Below are positions 31,701 to 43,518 of a DNA stretch of 64,000 nt, piece after piece (the stretch's first letter is position 1; each line of letters starts with the position of its first letter). The notes under the pieces were generated by a model. That model had not been told where the DNA came from. It saw nothing but the letters and a program-made list of their open reading frames with translations, and did no database searches. This DNA is from Bimuria novae-zelandiae CBS 107.79 (lineage: Eukaryota; Ascomycota; Dothideomycetes; Pleosporales; Didymosphaeriaceae). The position numbers and the translations under genes were made by a program. The stretch covers positions 70,749 to 134,748 of the forward strand of contig ML976780.1 of assembly GCA_010015655.1 (NCBI GenBank), written 5' to 3'.

Positions 31701-32413
31701 CCACCCTTCTTATTAACGTAAGTAATTACTATAGCCTATTTTTAATTACTTAGCTATACTTTCTGACCTTTACCCTTCTAATTAGACTAAGTTATAACTA
31801 TACAGCTATAGATAATGCCTATTATAAAGCCTATTTTATTAAAGTTCTATGTGTCGCTGTCTTGTATGCCATACTTAGCTTTCATGTTTATTACAAGCCG
31901 GAACTAGTCTTCGAAAAGCTTTAGGTCCTCGTATAGGGCCCACTGGGAGCCGTAAGAACATGAAAAACGTGTCATTAGCTTTAGGTGCGTTTTACGAAGC
32001 AATGTGCCTAGAGCTTGCCGACGCGTTGCGCTCCACACAATGCGAGGATGTAGTTAGCTATATCTTTTATTTTTTTAGGTTAGGGAGGAAATCCTTAGTT
32101 GTCTAGGTCTAAGGTATACTTAATAAAAATACTCTCTTTAAGTATATTTAAAATATATATATATATATTAATTCTTTTGCTAGCGTTGTGCCCACTATTC
32201 GGCTATAAAAGGAGGAAAATAATATATTATAGAGCTCGGCCACGCGTTATATACTTAATTTTTTTAAATTATTAAATTATATTAATAGCTAGGATTATTC
32301 TAGCTTCTTTTAATAACGCTACTATTTACTGTTGTAGTTAAATCGCGTATTAAAGTTAGGAGGTGTAATGATGGAAAAAAGTAATCCAAGTGCTAATATA
32401 ATCCAAGTGCTAA
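28771..32413 (-). mobile_element. Fot1/pogo-type DNA transposon (B), carrying one nested LTR element
   Basis: Inverted ends: TTAGCAC near 28771 continuing to TTAGCACTTAGATTACTTTTTCCCAC, and at the right the complement, with TGCTAATATAATCCAAGTGC showing the inner TAGCACTTGGAT word twice, ending at about 32413. TA flanks both sides. The minus strand from 32060 down to 31290 reads the pogo transposase with stops: RLVINMKAKYGIQDSD, NFNKIGFIIGIIYSC (Asp lost), INNKISLE-IKHFN, a Leu-Val-Leu-Asp-Arg-His segment, and ISLPVHLSYLT. Removing the nested element at 29457-31256 plus its 5-bp duplication leaves 1838 bp. Edges are less certain than for A or D because the outer ends are themselves AT-rich. 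Confidence 0.72.
29457..31256 (+). mobile_element. Gag-only LTR element, copy 2 (nested in transposon B)
   Basis: About 1800 bp in the opposite orientation to copy 1. Direct repeats lie at about 29457-29625 and 31080-31256, starting TATTGCAAAAGG / TATTATAAAAGG and ending in a CTGTGCGCAATA-like word. The target duplication is ACTAT at 29452-29456 and 31257-31261. A polypurine tract, AAGGGGTG, lies at about 31072-31079 just before the 3' LTR. The interior aligns along its length with copy 1, including EQVRHTYREVTLRPQSSRTT (30150-30215), KRAHANAMLLDLLKIKG and IECNRL, with scattered stops. About 120 bp shorter than copy 1. Confidence 0.8.
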
Positions 32414-32415
32414 TA

Positions 32416-35373
32416 TATCACGTTATACTAAATAATTAAAATATACATCCTTAAGATCTTCGGTGCATCTTAATATTATTAGTAAAAGTAGTATTAGATA
32501 CCCTAAAAAAGATTAGATCGCGATGATCCTATAGTATTATAAGGTACTCTTAAATATCTCCTTTATCTATAGCTTGTGCCTGTAAGGCTTAATACTTTAT
32601 ATTAAGCATATAGCGCTATACCTTTTAAATAGATTTAACGTATGCTTAACTAGGATTAGTTAAATATAAGGCGTAGATTACGTAAGTGCGAGCTAGATTA
32701 GGTTAGGTATACTATATTAAGTAGGTAAGGTAGCCTATAAGCTCTCAATAGCTCTTAGCGAGTAGGTTATTTATTATATCTTATATAGTAGCTAGGGTAG
32801 ACGCAAACCCTTATAAATCTAGATTAAGTATATGCCTAATAATTACCTCCTCTTCTAGCTTAGTAGGCTTTTTTTTTTTATTTAGGCGAGTAATTACGTT
32901 GCGTAGTAATTTCTACGCGTTAGTTACGTAGTGTACTTTAGAGGATGTTATATATTACTATAGCGTATTATTCGCTTTAAATTTAGCCTTTATTAATAGC
33001 TAAGATAAAGAGAAAGATATCTGCTTCGTTATAGGGTATTTAAGTAAGAGGTAGTTAAGCTATTATTATTACAATGTAACGCGTTACGAAAAGTTTGGTG
33101 GGGTAACGGCTCGCTTATAAAGTACGTTATAGTTAATATATATAAAAAACGCTAGTCCTGTAGAGGTAAGAAAGTAGAATACCTAGTATAGTAAAAAAAT
33201 TATTCTTAAAGAACTTAGAAATTTTATAAGAACCTTGACTAAGCTACTACGTTAGACTATTAAGAGAAGCTTACTAACCTATATTAAAATTATAATAAAA
33301 AATTTTAAACGGGATTTTATTATAATACCCTTAAATTAGCTTTTATTAGGACCTAAAGGAGGCTCTACGACGCCTGTCTTACTAAGTTAAAAAAATATAG
33401 CTAGATAAACGTGTCTAAGATAAAAGCAGGAATAATATTATTAAGGGATAAAATTAAGTATTAGTAAAGGAAGTTAAAAAGGAATCTTAAAAGAATAATT
33501 TAAAAACCCCCTAAAATTACTAGGAATAATAAGGGAACTAAATAATTCCTATAATAATAAGGGATAACCCTTATAAAAGAAGTAAGTTTTAGAAGTAAAC
33601 TAAAGTAAGAAGGAGAGAAGAACTAGGCAAAAAAGGTATTTTTAGCTACGATATTTTTAGCTAAGGTATTTTTAGCTACTAAATAAATAATTAAATTTTT
33701 TTATAAAGTTTAGGTCTACTTCTCTACCCTCTAATACACTATTAGAGTTAGGGAAGCTATTATCCTCTTTACTTAAGCGCTTTTTAATTACGATAGCCTA
33801 AAGCCGCTAGCGTAAGCCCTAGTAGGCTTAAATAGGCATATTAGCTCCCGCGAGGACATTATGTATTATTTAAAAACTATTTATTATAATGCTTTTATCT
33901 ACTACTACGAACTTGCTAGAGAGCTATATAATATTAGCCTTAGAAAATAGCTTTATTATTTAAAAGGAATTTATAAAAGGGTTCTTATACTTTTAATAGA
34001 ATACTTTAAAGTTAGTAGTATAAATTTAACGAAGGTTAGAAGTTTTCTTAACTACGATAGTAATATGCTCCAAGAGCTAAATAGCCTTAAAAAAAAGTAA
34101 TAGGGCCTAAAGTAATAGTAGTCTTACTATTAAAGGAGGTATAGTAATTAATAATAGTAATTTTACAAGCAGAATAGAACGCGTTAAGGTTAATAAAAAA
34201 GTCTTTTATTCCTAGCTATTTTTTATAACCTTTTTTATAAGGTAGCTTATACTAATAATTATAATATTAGCGAACTCTTCGCGGCTAACTTTATTAAAGA
34301 TAGGCTAAATTTAGGTAGGGGACAAAGTTAGTAGAGTATACTCTAAAGTTATCTAAAATAAGTTAAACTAAAGCATACTTGTCTAGTGTAGCTAGTAAGC
34401 TTATAGGTATAGTACTCTTTATAAGATACTATCTTGCTTACTAGCACCTACTAATAGACGCATTTATAAGTAACGTAATTAATATATTAGTGCTTAATTA
34501 TCGCGCGCAGTAAGATTAGACCTTAAAAGCTAAGCTTGTTAAGTTAGCGAGTGCGTATACCTAGACTAATAAAGAACTAAAAAGAAGGTTAGAAGAGTAA
34601 GAAAATAAGTTAGAAAATAAGTTAGAAAATAGGAAAAAGAAAAAAAAAGCATAAAAAAGATCTAGAACTTACTTTGCGAGCTTTAAAAGAACTAAACTGT
34701 TTAATAAGCTAGCTAATACAAATTATGCTAGCGTTAAAAATAGTAGCTTTATTTTTAAAAGCTTAGTTTTTTTAAGTTAGTAATTAAGTAACTATAATAG
34801 AGACAGGCCTTCTATTATTTTATTATTAAAATTAGTAGCATGCTTTTAACCCTTAGGAGTCCTTATTACGTAGCTATTACGCGAAGGGCTAGCTATCTTA
34901 TTAAAATAAAGAGAGAAATTGGATTATAAAGTTAGAGAAGACTAGGCTAAAAGTAAGACGTTATAGCGTATAAAGTTAAGCTAAAAAAAGAAAGTATAAA
35001 AGAGTAAGGTTTATAAGCTAGGCAAGAAGCGATTTTGTGTATATAATAATAAGTAAACGCACTAGTGCGAATACACTACTATATTAACTACTTATAGTAA
35101 GGATATAAAATTAGACACGCGAGAACAGAACTCGTAAGAGGTTTATAATAATAAGAGGATTATAAGTAGATAATAAAATAATTACAAAGCTATATAAGTA
35201 AGATAAGACGTAGAGATTTTTTTCCCTAATAAAGGGAAGGAAAGTATATAATAGGCTATAACTAATTATTACTTTAAATTTTTAACCCTTAGTTATGTAA
35301 ACCCTAGATATATAAGTTTAATGCCTAAAGCTTAACTTTAGACTCTCTATTAAATTTATAAGTATTCTTTTGG
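32416..35373. other. RIP-degraded DNA, origin not resolved
   Basis: Nearly 3 kb of AT-rich DNA with no end repeats that I could pair. Some stretches around 33620-34700 on the + strand read like a broken, charged, Lys/Glu-rich protein. A Cys/His cluster near 35020-35080 is not a clear zinc knuckle. Possibly gag or another transposon; unassigned. Confidence 0.4.
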
Positions 35374-35825
35374 TGTTATGAGGCTCTCACACCTTGTTCC
35401 GATCCGGGTTAGGGCGGTAAGGTATCGTGGTGCTTCACGGATTATTCAGTGGTACAAGTTGATGCGACACTTAGCGCGGCTAGACAATCTAATCTTATAA
35501 TGAATAAGATAACTATTAGTCTGTATAGGAGAACGTACTCGCATAGAAGATATATAAGTTAACTACGAGGAAGGAAACAACAATAGGAAAGTCGCCACAC
35601 TATATACTAGCCTATTCCTTCTTCGTAGTCCCGCCAAGGCCCTGTAGTCCCAGGGACTACGGTAGTCCTATGGGACTTCCCTTTATGCGGGACTTCGTCA
35701 CGTGACTGCTGACTAAGCTGCCCCGCGCCCTGTTGGGTCCCGTTAACTCTGCTACTTTGTTAACAATTACTCTCTTGGCGTAATTGTCTGGCTTCTTCAT
35801 CCTTGTGGGGTTCGTGGTCGTAACA
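35374..35825. mobile_element. Solo LTR (452 bp)
   Basis: Starts TGTTATGAGG and ends GGTCGTAACA, with TGTTA/TAACA inverted tips. The 5-bp duplication TTTGG is at 35369-35373 and 35826-35830. It is GC-balanced and free of the RIP signature, in contrast to its left flank. It contains a CAC-GTG word (TCACGTGAC) near 35698 and a direct pair of GTAGTCC words, neither of known meaning. No coding. Confidence 0.87.
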
Positions 35826-35868
35826 TTTGGCACCTTTAGCTCCTTGAGCACCCAGCCCCTTACAGTTA

Positions 35869-37724
35869 GAGTCTCCCCCCCAGATTTGACCCAACCCCAG
35901 ATTTAACCTAGCAAAATTAACTCTGCGCACGCGATCGCATTGCGCGTCGCGTGCGCTTTACCAGCCCCTCTAATAAACTATCTACTAAATAATCTGAACC
36001 TTCCGCTTCCTCCTGACTATCTTCTTCTAGTACTACAACCTTTTATAGGCGCCCCCTTGCTTATTTTGTTGTTAGCTTCGCTTCCTCCTCGCGGGCGATC
36101 TACAACACTTCTATTATTATGTAGATTAATTAACCTTTTAGTTAAACTCTTTTTCCTTTCTTAGCCTTCTTTCGCTTCTAAAGAAGCTTAGACTAATCTA
36201 TAATCTGCTTAGCTTAAATAGCTATTATAGCATTCTACATTTTATAGAGGCGTGTCATCCGCTCTACGTAGTGTTTCACCGGCAAGAGGACTGCAGGATC
36301 CTTGCGAAGCAACTCTACAAATTACTTATTTAATCTTAGTAGTTCTACTAGCTTTAGAGGAGAGCTCTATAGTAGAGAGAGATCTAAATTAGTTGCTTAT
36401 TATAGTATAGCTAAGACAGGCAATAGCGGGGGCAACTTATAAGACAGGTTACTAAGGACGCGCATAGGTAACGCAGGCTATAAGCTAGTAGTACGCTATC
36501 TACTAAGTATATTTTTCTTTAATATTGCCTTCTCTCGTGCGTAGGATAGCAATTTTATCTACTCTAATTGCAGGATGCGCTATAAGCTAAGCTAGGATAT
36601 CGCATGCGTCTCACAGGAGTAATACTATTTAAACGCCAAAAAGATACTAAGATTAAGAGGTTAGAGTATATACAAGTAATAAGCAGGCATAATTAAAAGA
36701 TTAATCTAATTTCTTATATAGTAGGCAATAAAATCTGCGCGTATATAACTTCTATGTCTATTCGCGATAAGTAAACGCTAGCGCCCCGCAGCCTTATCGC
36801 GGGTTAATAGATTAAATACTCTCTTTAGCTATTCCAGACCTAGGTTATTTAATGTCTAGCTATTCTTACTAGTAGCAAAATGCCACCCTAGAGGCGATTA
36901 CTTATTAATCTATTATATATTAATATTATTTCCTTTAAAGATTAGAAGGGGAGCTAGCGCTTCGCCTACAGTATTAATGCACTTAATATTTATAACTTAT
37001 TCTTACTTCCTAATAATTACTTTGTCCTTTTAAGCAGCATTAAGGTACACTAATACCTTTATAATCTACTCCTTACTAACACTAAATCCTGACTTATCCA
37101 TGTTCTATATATCCGAAGGGAGGTACGCATGCTCCTCTATTTTTAAAGCTACTGCGTTAAACTAGCGCTCTACACGCGCGTAAGATGCTCCTTCCTTTTG
37201 TAAATACTTAAGATGCCTAGCAAATACCCCTTCTATTTTAGGGTTCCTCTTTTAAAAACGTGTAATTTATTTATTATTAATATAAAAAAGTAATTATAAA
37301 AGAGAGGCTAGTTATAACGCGTGCGTAACGCGTGCGGCCCGTATAAGGAGGGCAAGCTTCTTTAGTATTAAGTAAGTAATTTAGGTTCTAGTAATAGTGT
37401 AGTTCTTAATCTATTATATAAAAGTCTTTTCTTCTATATTTAACAGGATCTAAGCTATTTCGTGGCTTATAAACTACGTTAAGCTACTATAATGCCTGCG
37501 GTGTAAGGTGCGTCGCGAAACTTTAAAGAAGTCTACAGCAAAATTTAGAGAAGAAAAATCTTTATTTTAAAAAATATATAAAGCCTTCTGTATTTGAATT
37601 TCGCAATTTGATTATCTTTTTGGTGTTTAGGGAGGCATTAGTGGGGATAACGCGTGATGCATGCGCGTCGCGTGCTTTTGCTGGGTTAAATCTGGGGTTG
37701 GGTCAAATCTGGGGGGGGGGACTC
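35869..37724 (-). mobile_element. Fot1/pogo-type DNA transposon (C)
   Basis: Length 1856 bp. The left end GAGTCTCCCCCCCAGATTTG continues ACCCAACCCCAGATTTAACC; the right end is its complement ending ACTC at 37724, with a longer G-run. TA target duplications are at 35867-35868 and 37725-37726. The terminal repeats (about 50 bp) are almost intact although the interior is RIP-mutated. Minus-strand relics: RNPKIEGVFARHLKYLQK and NMDKSGFSVSKE (about 37240-37080), matching the pogo region before and at the first catalytic Asp, then INTVGEALAPLLIF. Here the first Asp survives. The 3' part of the frame is too degraded to read well. Confidence 0.85.
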
Positions 37725-37975
37725 TATATAGTTAATAGATTATAATTACTATAATAATATTACTAATGTGTCTTTATAAATACGATCTAACAGGCTAATT
37801 ATAGCTAATTAGTATGGACTTACTAACTACTTATAAGTACTTTAGTTACTAAAACTTACTATATATTAGAGTAAGTAAAAATAAGTTTAGTAGGTTTAGC
37901 GTAAGCTATACAATTATTTTAGTATTTAAATATTTATTAAACACCTATAATAGCATTACTACAGCGCTTAAATTA

Positions 37976-39845
37976 GTTAACGTACATGCATAGCGAGTGG
38001 CCGGGCATAGCGAGTGGCCGAAAATGCCAAGACCCCATTAAAACGTTCTACTATAACGCGATGTCTCAACAACGCAACAAACTACCTAAATTAAAAAATG
38101 CTAGATTATAGCTTGCGCTTTAAGCTATTAAAGGAGACGCGCTACTCTTAATTTCACGCGCTATAGCAGTCTATAGCGTTGCTAAAAGAACACTACAACG
38201 GAGACGCGCTAAAACTACCTTTTAACGCGACTACGCACCTAACTTAATAAGATTTACTATAAGAGAGGAGTAGGTAATTATATAGTATATACTTAATCTA
38301 GATACGCAAGAGTTTCTGCCCCAGCTCGCTGCTATAAAAGATATAGCTAATTCTTTACTAGCTATACGCTATAACAAGCTAGTTAGTTAAAGGTAGCTTT
38401 ACTACTTTGTTAAGCGCCAGCCAGAGCTCTAAGTTAAGTTTAATTAAAAGTACAACTATAAGAGAGCCCTCTGTAAGGATCCTAAGGTTATACAGGGCTG
38501 GTTCCAGCTTATAGAGAATACTAAAGCTAAGTATAGTATCCTAGATAAAGATACTTACAACTTTAACGAGACTAGCTTTATAATAGGCATAATATTAACA
38601 AGAGTAATTATCACAGGCTTTAAGCGTTAAGGCAAGCTAAAAAGCGTGCAGTAAGGCAATTAAAAGTAAATAATAGCTATTTATAGCATTAACGCGACAG
38701 GGTGGGCGATCCCACCCTTCCTTATCTTTCAGGGCAAGCACCACCTCTCTGCCTAGTACCAAGAGAAGGATCTACCTCGCGACTAGGTTCTCGCAGTCTC
38801 TAAGAACGGCTAGATAAATAATAAGCTTAGTCTATAGTAGCTAAAGCACTTTAACGCGCATATAAAAAAGCGTACTATTAGTAGCTATTAATTACTTATT
38901 ATTAATAGCTACGAGAGCTATAACTCGCTCGAGTTCTAGCAATACTGCAAGAATAGGAAGATTATCACTCTCTATATGCCTCCACATTCGTCGCACCTCC
39001 TACAGCCACTAGATATAGGGTGTTTCTCGCCGTTGAAGAAGGCATATGGGCGCCAAGCCAAGGATCTAATGCGCAACTATATCACGTATATTACTAAAAT
39101 TAAGTTCTTACCTTATTTTATTACTACTTTTAAGGCTATAATAACTTAAAGTAATATCTAAGAAGGCTTTTAAGGCGCTAGCCTTATTCCCCTTAACCTA
39201 AAAGTAGTAATATTAAAGCTTAACGTTTGTCTGCGTACGCCTTCGCCTTCTACTATACGCGATAGTACGTGGCAGTTGCAGACGCCTAGCAACACCCTAG
39301 AATTAGGGTCACAATCGACGCTAGTGAAGGAGAGGATTTAGAGGCACCTAGATAGCTCCCTAATAAGTATAGTTAAGGCAGTTAAAAAGTTTATAAAAGG
39401 CGCTAAGCTAATAGCGCATTCTTTAATATTAATAATAAAGCGTAACGCTAAGCTTTAAGCCGCTAATAAGGCCGCTATACAACGTAAATTGCATAAAAGA
39501 AAGCGACTATAGCAAGAAGGGGTCCTTATAACTACTAATAGCTAGTAACTAGCTACCCTAAAGAACTTTACGGCGTGTAGTAATAAGAAGAAGGCGAAGA
39601 AGAGGGTGCGCGCTAATAGAGGCAAATTAACTTAACGGCGCTATAGACACTGTGGCGAGGCTGGGCATAATTCGCGCACGTGTAAAAAAGAAGTAGAAGT
39701 AGATTCTAAGTAGATTGGCCTACTACAATTTCTTATTACTATTTGTGTGCGTTCTGTACTATTGTGTAGAGTGTAGATTTTGATGGGGTCTTGGCATTTT
39801 CGGCCACTCGCTATGCCCGGCCACTCGCTATGCATGTACGTTAAC
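37976..39845 (+). mobile_element. Fot1/pogo-type DNA transposon (D), best preserved copy
   Basis: Length 1870 bp with about 65-bp, nearly perfect terminal inverted repeats. Each contains the word CATAGCGAGTGGCCG twice in tandem and then AAAATGCCAAGACCCCAT. TA duplications lie at 37974-37975 and 39846-39847. The + strand transposase frame runs from about 38062 to 39770 with many stops (listed separately). It stands about 250 bp to the right of element C and points the other way. Confidence 0.92.
38062..39770 (+). pseudogene. RIP-inactivated pogo transposase with C-terminal zinc knuckle
   Basis: Read in one frame from ATG 38062. An N-terminal helix-turn-helix region is followed by a CENP-B-like region (LDTQEFLPQLAAIKDIANSL, then YYFVKRQPEL), and a DDE domain: DTYNFNETSFIIGI (38550-38590; the first catalytic Asp is read as Asn), TGWAIPPFLIFQGKHH, LLIINSYESYNSLEFQQYC (38896-38950; second Asp read as Asn, His as Tyr), and LLQPLDIGCFSPLKKAYG (third Asp kept). 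It ends in a basic region and RHCGEAGHNSRTCKK near 39645-39690, a CCHC knuckle whose first Cys is changed to Tyr. Every such loss is a G-to-A or C-to-T change. The element cannot make a working transposase. Confidence 0.85.
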
Positions 39846-39847
39846 TA

Positions 39848-40690
39848 TAAAATTTATAATATATTTAAAGACTGTCTCGCGATTAACGTACGCGCTAGCT
39901 AAAATAAGCTAAATAAATATTATTATAAAATTATAAACTTATTATATTATTATATTACTACACTCCTTTACATATACTATAAAATATACTATAAGAATGC
40001 GTAGGTAAATAAAAGTAAGCTACTAGTTAAGTATTACGCTATCTTCTTACGAATTTACGCTAGTTATAAACTATAAGAGCTACTTTTATAGCGCCTAAAA
40101 GTAGTAATAAGTAGCTAAATTAATAATACTATAAATACTATTATTAATGCTAAACTAGCTAGCGGAAACGCTATTAGTAATAAGTATAAAAATTAGCGTA
40201 ATTATAAGCTATAATAGAGGTAAGAGTACTATTTTAGTAATACTATAAAATTATTAATAACGTACTAAATATAACTTAAGCTATTATACTTTAACCTTAT
40301 ATAATTAGCTATTAACGTACTTATTATTCTTATTTTTAATTATAATTATAAGTGCATATTTAGCAAGCTTAGTAATCTACTTAAGCTAAAATAGCGTAAA
40401 ATAAGTACTTACTTATAAGTATCTCTTTAGTTACTACGTGGCTAGATTTAGGCAGGTTTTCTACCTCTAACTAGAGTAGGAATAGTAGCGTTTACTAATA
40501 ATAAGAGACTAGGGGATAAATATATACTAATTTTATACTATAGTATTCTTTTATAGTACTAAAATACTTAATTAAATTAATTAATTAAGCTAATTAAGCC
40601 TCTATAATAATGTAATTAATTTAATTTACTACTCTAATTAAGCTAATAATGCTAAGTTAATTAACTTAATTATTAATAACTATGGTTGTT
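39848..40690. other. RIP-degraded DNA up to the gene island border
   Basis: AT-rich and unassigned; together with 37727-37973 it is the host sequence into which element D inserted. The change to GC-balanced DNA at about 40682 is abrupt. Confidence 0.45.
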
Positions 40691-41892
40691 AAGCTCTGCG
40701 GGGTGGGGGTGTACCGACCTTACCTGGAAGCAGTTGAGAGAGGGCAAGACCTCTGAAGCGGTAAACCTACGCGAGCGAGCGAAAATGACTTAATGGGAAA
40801 GCAAAGGTAACGTTTTATAGGTATATTCTAGAGGATAACAGCGTGGTTCTATTTGATGCTTTAAACGGTCCGGCGTGATTACAGATGTTGAAGCAGGCTT
40901 TCCTTTTCGGGATTGGTGCCTGGACTTCTGCCTGCCTGTGCCACTCAACTACATCCGATATCTTCGCCCGCAACTGCCCACATACTCAATCCTGTGGTGG
41001 CACAGCACGCTGGAAATTCTCCATCGAGTAGCCAAATTCGCCTCAACTTCGATATCCGCACCGCAATTGGCTTGGAATCTACACAGGCCGCACACTCAAC
41101 TCCGAACCTTGTCATGTCAACAACTCTATCATCACCGTTTCCATGCTAAAACAACCACGCTAGTTTGTAACACGAACTTAGAGGAAAGATCTCCACATAC
41201 GACCACAAAATCTTGAAAATTAGGCTTACTGTCCGCTCAGCCTTCCACAAGCAAGAGGCCGGGTGACAACGCGGGAATACCCACTGTCGTATGTTTTTTG
41301 CTATCTCCATCTTCCGGTGCGGGTATGTCGCGAATTCGGCCCGAATTCCCCTGCTTGCTGTACGCGGAAATAGGCGAGGTTTTAATGCTCCGAGTAAGGG
41401 TGTCTTTCATCGTCGTTATCGACCTGAACAGATTATGCGACACAACAAGCTCAGAGTAAGCTCGTAACATTCCAAATCTTTTATAGCTTCTCAAAGCACG
41501 AGGCAATGCACAAGCACAGTAGTTCCCAGGAACTGTTTGAACAATTTATTTAAACAGAGCTACTCTCTAGTACTTAGCCGTGGCCGTAACAGATCTACAC
41601 TCTGGTGGCGTGATTTCGCCGCAATACCGATAATGACATGTTCCATTGTTGACAACTTCGAGGAACGCCGAACGCCTTGCTATAAGTCCCAGCCAAAACC
41701 CACGGAGCCCTAATGGCTATCCGAGCCAAACCATTTCCGTTTCGTAATCATGCAGCGTAGTTCCAGTCCGGTAGTTTTCCAGAAACGCCGATAGTAAAAG
41801 CACAATAGCCTCGCAACTCTTGTAGAAGAAGCCATAACACTCCTCTCCTTCCCATTTCAAATCGTTCGTACATAGCGTATTCAGATGCACTA
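40691..41892. other. Gene-poor GC-balanced interval
   Basis: Open frames at 40875-41216 (+) and 41237-41506 (-) have no family-like content and no supporting splice pattern. This is also the 3' flank of the GATA factor gene. Confidence 0.5.
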
Positions 41893-43518
41893 TTAGTCCT
41901 CTCCCAGCTCCTGCAATTCCTGTTCGCGTCGTGCTAGTTCTTGCCTCATGAATTCCGCTTCTCGTTTCAGTCTCTCTTTGCGAGCAGCCTTGTCTTCTTG
42001 AGCAGCGGAGGTCGAGTCAACGCTCAGTTGAGACAGGCTTGAAAGCGATGGGTCGATGTTGGTATGCTGCGCGGCGGTGGGGTTCAAGATGGACGATATG
42101 GGGTTCGATCGGTGAAGCGCTGGGGTTGTAGCCTTCTCTTCGGGGTCAAGCGTAGCACTTAGGCTTCGTTTTCGAGGTGAAGGCGCGCCGACATAGCTCG
42201 CTGATGGCGACGGAGGGCCCAGGTGGGCAGCGTTGCCTTGGTAGTTTGTGAAGTCGACCGGCACTGGCGCCCTAAGACCCGGCGGAAGTTCGCTCGATTC
42301 GATCGCAGTGGATGGATCGGGGGATACGGAGTGCTCGAATGCTGGCGTTTGCGTTGCGCGCGGCTGAGGGGAGTAGTTGGGAATCGACGGTACCTGCGTG
42401 CTGGTGCCATCGGCTGGAATGATACGTTTTCGACGTTTAATTTCTTGTTTCTTCATTTCAACAGGACGATGCGAGCCGTGTAGCTTATAATAAAGACCTA
42501 TACAATGTTAGCTTACGAAGTGGGGAGGGCAACGCCGACTGCGGACTAGCGGCATAGTATAAACGTACCACAGGCATTGCAGATCGTGTGTCCAACTTCA
42601 TCCCTTCTCCAGAGCGGTGTTATAGTAGTTCCACAATTTTGACAGGCCGGGATCGCGCTCGTCGCCATAGATGCTCCTCTACTAGAGTCGGTGGTAGATG
42701 CATTACCACCTGTCTGGGCCAGCGCAAATTGAGCAGTTTTGGAGACGCGATTGTTGAATGCGGGACATCCGCCACAGCCCTGTTGACCACCCATACCGTT
42801 GCATCTACCACCTCCAGGACAAGTTCCAGCCGCTTCGTGGTCTGAGGCGACATAGGTTGCTGGTCGAGGTGCTACGGCCGCACCTCCCGGAGAGGTGTTC
42901 CGGTCATGATTTTGTCCTGGTACTGGACTCTGAGGAATGGGAACGATAGGCTGCGCTGTGGTGTTGCGCTTGAGATTGGTCGGGCGTGATTGGTTCCTTG
43001 CCTTTTGGTACAGACCGCAAGCATTACAAATGGTTTCTCCAGCAGGCGAGCGGCGCCACAAAGGCGTCTTTGTGGTACCACAATTGCTTTGGGGATTGTC
43101 AGCAAAAGTTTCGCGAGTTTCAAATATGGGTTTGCATCAACGCAGAAAAGTGAAAGGCAGGAACGCACTGGCAGACTTGGCCCGTTATGAGCGCATTCCC
43201 AGAAGCAGGGTTGGATTGCGGATGAGATGCCGGCGTAGTAGGCATGGACGGTTGCACTAGTTGCTCGCTTTCCCGCAAAGGTCGCGAATCGTCGAGAGAG
43301 TGGTAGATCTCGGACGCATGTGTAAGAGGTGGCGTGGCAGACTGCTGAGCTTGCGAAGGCGATGGTACCCTTGAGACGCGGGTGTCCTGGACCTGGTTCA
43401 ACTGGCGGAGTTGTTCCGCCATTTCTACGTCTTCCCGACTTGGTTCCCGAGACAGGTGATGGGGGTGGGTTGGCGTAGGAGCCAGAGAGGTGCCTCCGCT
43501 GCCTGAGCTATTCACCAT
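41893..43518 (-). CDS. sreA: GATA-type transcription factor of the SreA/Urbs1 siderophore-repressor type
   Basis: Proposed complement(join(41893..42497,42569..43086,43169..43518)), 490 aa. Known members repress siderophore synthesis and iron uptake when iron is plentiful. Two GATA fingers of the C-x2-C-x17-C-x2-C type are seen: finger 1 at residues 116-140 (completed across intron 1; includes [20 protein letters not shown]) and finger 2 at 265-289 (completed across intron 2; [20 protein letters not shown] then [16 protein letters not shown]). Between them is the Cys-rich block [20 protein letters not shown], which is the hallmark of iron-sensing members and absent from nitrogen GATA factors. 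A C-terminal Glu/Arg coiled-coil segment closes the protein. Introns are 71 and 82 nt, GT-AG. This is the one probable regulator in the window; no siderophore gene is beside it. Confidence 0.93.

Noticed and set aside
35020..35090. Zinc knuckle of a gag gene
   Set aside because: Cys/His spacing does not fit CCHC even allowing for RIP changes.
39641..39835. Minus-strand frame over the right end of transposon D
   Set aside because: Runs through the terminal inverted repeat, so it is not a gene.
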